This document shows positions 5,336-6,806 of a stretch of 6,806 nucleotides of DNA, one piece after another. Location of the stretch: contig CAKUAK010000125.1 in NCBI GenBank assembly GCA_934636325.1, positions 1 through 6,806 of the forward strand, written 5' to 3'. The DNA is from an uncultured Eubacteriales bacterium (GTDB taxonomy: Bacteria > Bacillota > Clostridia > Oscillospirales > Butyricicoccaceae). The translations under genes were made by a program, and so were the position numbers. The notes below the pieces were generated by a model, which worked only from the letters and a program-made list of their open reading frames with translations, had not been told where the DNA came from and made no database searches. Every line of letters starts with the position of its first letter. Position 1 is the first letter of the stretch.

Positions 5336-6667
5336 CTAAAAATCCACGCCCTTTTCCAGATGGCACCACTGGGTCAGATACTCCTCTTTTGTCATGGGCG
5401 CCTTGAAGTTGGCCTTGACATTAAGGGCTTTCTCCGCGCCGTCGGCCAGCAGGTCGATGGCTGTGCAGGCCATGATCTTCGCAGCCGCGACGACCGCCAG
5501 ATCGGGACGCGCGATCTCGTAATCTGCGCCGTGGCCTACGCCGCGCGCTCCGCCGATGCGCATATGCACGACAGGCATGATATTGGAAACGTCGGAAGCG
5601 TCGGTCGAACCGCCAGGTCCGTTGCGGTGGCAATTCTTTTCGCCGAGGACATATTTGAGGTTATCGTATACGACATCCTTGAGCTCTTCGCTCTCATAGG
5701 GGCACATGTATCCGGGCAGCTGTGTGATGACACACTTCGCACCGAGGGCATACGCACCGGCCTGAAGGGCACGGTCGACCTTCTCGGAAGCCTCGAATAT
5801 GGCCTTTGTGTTGCTGCCGCGGACATATGTCTCGATGCGGACGTCGGCTGGAACGACATTGACCAGATCGCCGCCCTTTGTGATTATCGGATGGACACGG
5901 ATGCCGTCCTCGTCACGGAAGGTCTCGCGGTTGGCGTCGATGGCCGAAAGGCCCAGCTGCGCCGCCTTGAGGGCATTTATGCCCTGGCTGGGCATTGCGG
6001 CATGGGATTCTCTGCCGATATACTGGATCAGCTTGCCGACAAAGCCCTTGCCGACAGCGCCTCCGGCGTTGCCCTTGCTCCATTCCTCGGCTCCCGGATT
6101 CTCGGTGACCGAGGTATGCTGCATTATCATCATATCTATATTGTCCATCAGGCCCAGCCTGATAAACTCCTGTTTGCCTCCGAAGAGCTTTATAACGCCC
6201 TCGTTTTTAAGGTTCTGGCGGTATTCCAGCTCGACGAACTCTTCGCTGGGAACATGCATAAGGGTTATATCGCCGTCGAGGTTTTCCATTATGCCCGGCG
6301 CTTTAAGGGCGGCGGCGACACCGATGACCGATGTGGCCTGGCAGGAATGGCCGCAGGCATGGGCCGCCCCCGTCTCGGGATCGCAATAAGGATGGCCCTT
6401 GACGATAACGGCGTCGAGCTCGCCCATGATGGCGAGGTTGACCTTATGGTCGCGGCCCTTGATGGGGGTGATTATGCCGGTGACGGCATGACCGTCGGTG
6501 TATGTATACCCCAGCTCATCAAGCGCGGCCTTTATCTTGGCGGCTGTTTTGAACTCTTTGTAGCCCAGCTCGGGCTCGTGAAAAATGGAGGACTCCAGCG
6601 CGATGAGTTTGTCTGCGTATTCGTCGATGGCTTGACATGCTATCTTTTTCATTTCTTCTGCGGTCAT
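5336..6667 (-). CDS. M20 family amidohydrolase/metallopeptidase, first copy of a tandem pair
   Basis: A 443-residue paralog of the downstream gene, identical at about 328 of 441 aligned positions (hand count). It keeps the same predicted two-metal centre: Cys105 and His107 in AHACGH, Glu142-143 in HVPSEEF, His184 in MQHT, lid His222 in SHAAMPSQGINAL and His379 in GVGHGADY. Here HEPELGYKEF (30-39) has the usual His where the other copy has Arg, and Ser108 replaces the family D/N after CGH. The copies differ most at 88-95, 151-160, 188-206 (2-residue indel), 283-290 and 383-398, some of which may line the substrate pocket. The ATG at 6667 is chosen because AAGGGGG lies 9 bases upstream and the N-terminus then aligns with the paralog; an upstream ATG at 6733 would start within the promoter. 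Eleven of about 34 Ile codons are ATA. Confidence 0.92.
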   Translation of the reverse strand: MTAEEMKKIACQAIDEYADKLIALESSIFHEPELGYKEFKTAAKIKAALDELGYTYTDGHAVTGIITPIKGRDHKVNLAIMGELDAVIVKGHPYCDPETGAAHACGHSCQATSVIGVAAALKAPGIMENLDGDITLMHVPSEEFVELEYRQNLKNEGVIKLFGGKQEFIRLGLMDNIDMMIMQHTSVTENPGAEEWSKGNAGGAVGKGFVGKLIQYIGRESHAAMPSQGINALKAAQLGLSAIDANRETFRDEDGIRVHPIITKGGDLVNVVPADVRIETYVRGSNTKAIFEASEKVDRALQAGAYALGAKCVITQLPGYMCPYESEELKDVVYDNLKYVLGEKNCHRNGPGGSTDASDVSNIMPVVHMRIGGARGVGHGADYEIARPDLAVVAAAKIMACTAIDLLADGAEKALNVKANFKAPMTKEEYLTQWCHLEKGVDF

Positions 6668-6693
6668 GGATATTTGCCCCCTTTTACTTATTC

Positions 6694-6713
6694 TGATACA
6701 GATAATTCTATCA
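6694..6713. promoter_or_regulatory. Dyad over the -10 region of the M20 promoter
   Basis: TGATA (6694-6698) and TATCA (6709-6713) form an inverted repeat with 10 bases between arms, and a nested GATA-ATTC-TATC dyad sits at 6701-6712. Both cover the predicted -10 hexamer (6705-6710). A repressor here would block transcription of both M20 genes. The arms are short, so this is only a candidate. Confidence 0.35.
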
Positions 6714-6733
6714 AGATAAGCCGGGCTTTTCAA
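6705..6733 (-). promoter_or_regulatory. Promoter of the M20 amidohydrolase pair
   Basis: On the minus strand, TTGAAA (complement of 6728-6733), an exact 17-base spacer and TAGAAT (complement of 6705-6710), with TGA directly before the -10 as an extended element. Both hexamers match consensus at five of six bases. The -10 lies 37 bases upstream of the start codon. A short palindrome, AAGCC-G-GGCTT (6718-6728), lies in the spacer. Confidence 0.75.
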
Positions 6734-6761
6734 TCTTAAACGCCGATGTGAAAAAAGATTG
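6731..6761. promoter_or_regulatory. Inverted repeat upstream of, and touching, the M20 -35 box
   Basis: CAATCTT (6731-6737) and AAGATTG (6755-6761) are perfect 7-bp arms with 17 bases between them; their centres are 24 bases apart, a little over two helical turns. The inner arm overlaps the -35 (6728-6733), which would suit an activator or repressor that binds as a dimer. No regulator gene is adjacent within the window. Confidence 0.4.
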
Positions 6762-6806
6762 TAAGGACTGACGAAAACTCGCCCTCTTTTTTAGTCAATA
6801 TATAAA

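Noticed and set aside
5330..5339. ATCAAACTAA shared with the candidate MarR operator (2340-2349), considered as a second MarR site
   Set aside because: It falls on the stop codon of the upstream M20 gene, is only one half of the dyad, and a 10-base match to AT-rich sequence in this window is weak evidence.
6668..6733. N-terminal extension of the upstream M20 gene from an ATG at 6733
   Set aside because: The extra 22 residues do not align with the paralog, would start at the -35 box of the predicted promoter, and ignore the good ribosome binding site before the ATG at 6667.
5360..6739. Long plus-strand open frame (459 codons) opposite the upstream M20 gene
   Set aside because: Same shadow effect. 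It looks like the other antisense frame only because the two M20 genes are paralogs.

Overview
The window looks like a chromosomal segment of a Gram-positive anaerobe of the Clostridia. It is GC-rich in coding DNA, with AT-rich spacers, strong AGGAG-type ribosome binding sites, compact GC-rich terminators and frequent ATA isoleucine codons. A YwaC/RelP-type small alarmone synthetase, a DegV/FakB-type protein and a clostridial-style MATE transporter all point the same way. The genus cannot be read from the sequence, and no mobile element, CRISPR array, tRNA or rRNA is visible.

Layout. Positions 1-57 (+) are the last 18 codons of a gene that resembles the C-terminus of FtsH, closed by a terminator. 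Positions 217-909 (+) encode a single-domain (p)ppGpp synthetase. Positions 2260-963 (-) are a two-gene unit, a MarR-type regulator followed after 14 bases by a DegV-family fatty-acid-binding protein. It converges on the alarmone synthetase over a 14-bp terminator hairpin. Positions 2497-3852 (+) encode a MATE efflux protein divergent from the MarR gene, across a 236-base AT-rich control region with a promoter for each direction. Positions 6667-3935 (-) are a tandem pair of M20-type amidohydrolase paralogs, about 74% identical by hand count. They have one clear upstream promoter, a hairpin between them and a terminator after the second gene.

How the genes may work together. The MarR regulator has a candidate operator on its own -35 box, so it probably regulates itself and degV, and possibly the divergent MATE gene. 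The operator resembles the FabT class of lipid-responsive MarR sites, and its operon partner belongs to the family that presents fatty acids to FakA kinase. A lipid-sensing role is therefore a reasonable hypothesis, competing with the simpler MarR-plus-efflux-pump reading. The M20 pair is probably one dipeptidase/aminoacylase-type activity that has duplicated and begun to diverge. Patches of perfect DNA identity between the copies hint at gene conversion.

No wholly new system is evident. The most unusual parts are the M20 tandem pair, with its non-canonical residue after the CGH metal motif, and the MarR/DegV control region. No stretch longer than 300 bases lacks a gene.
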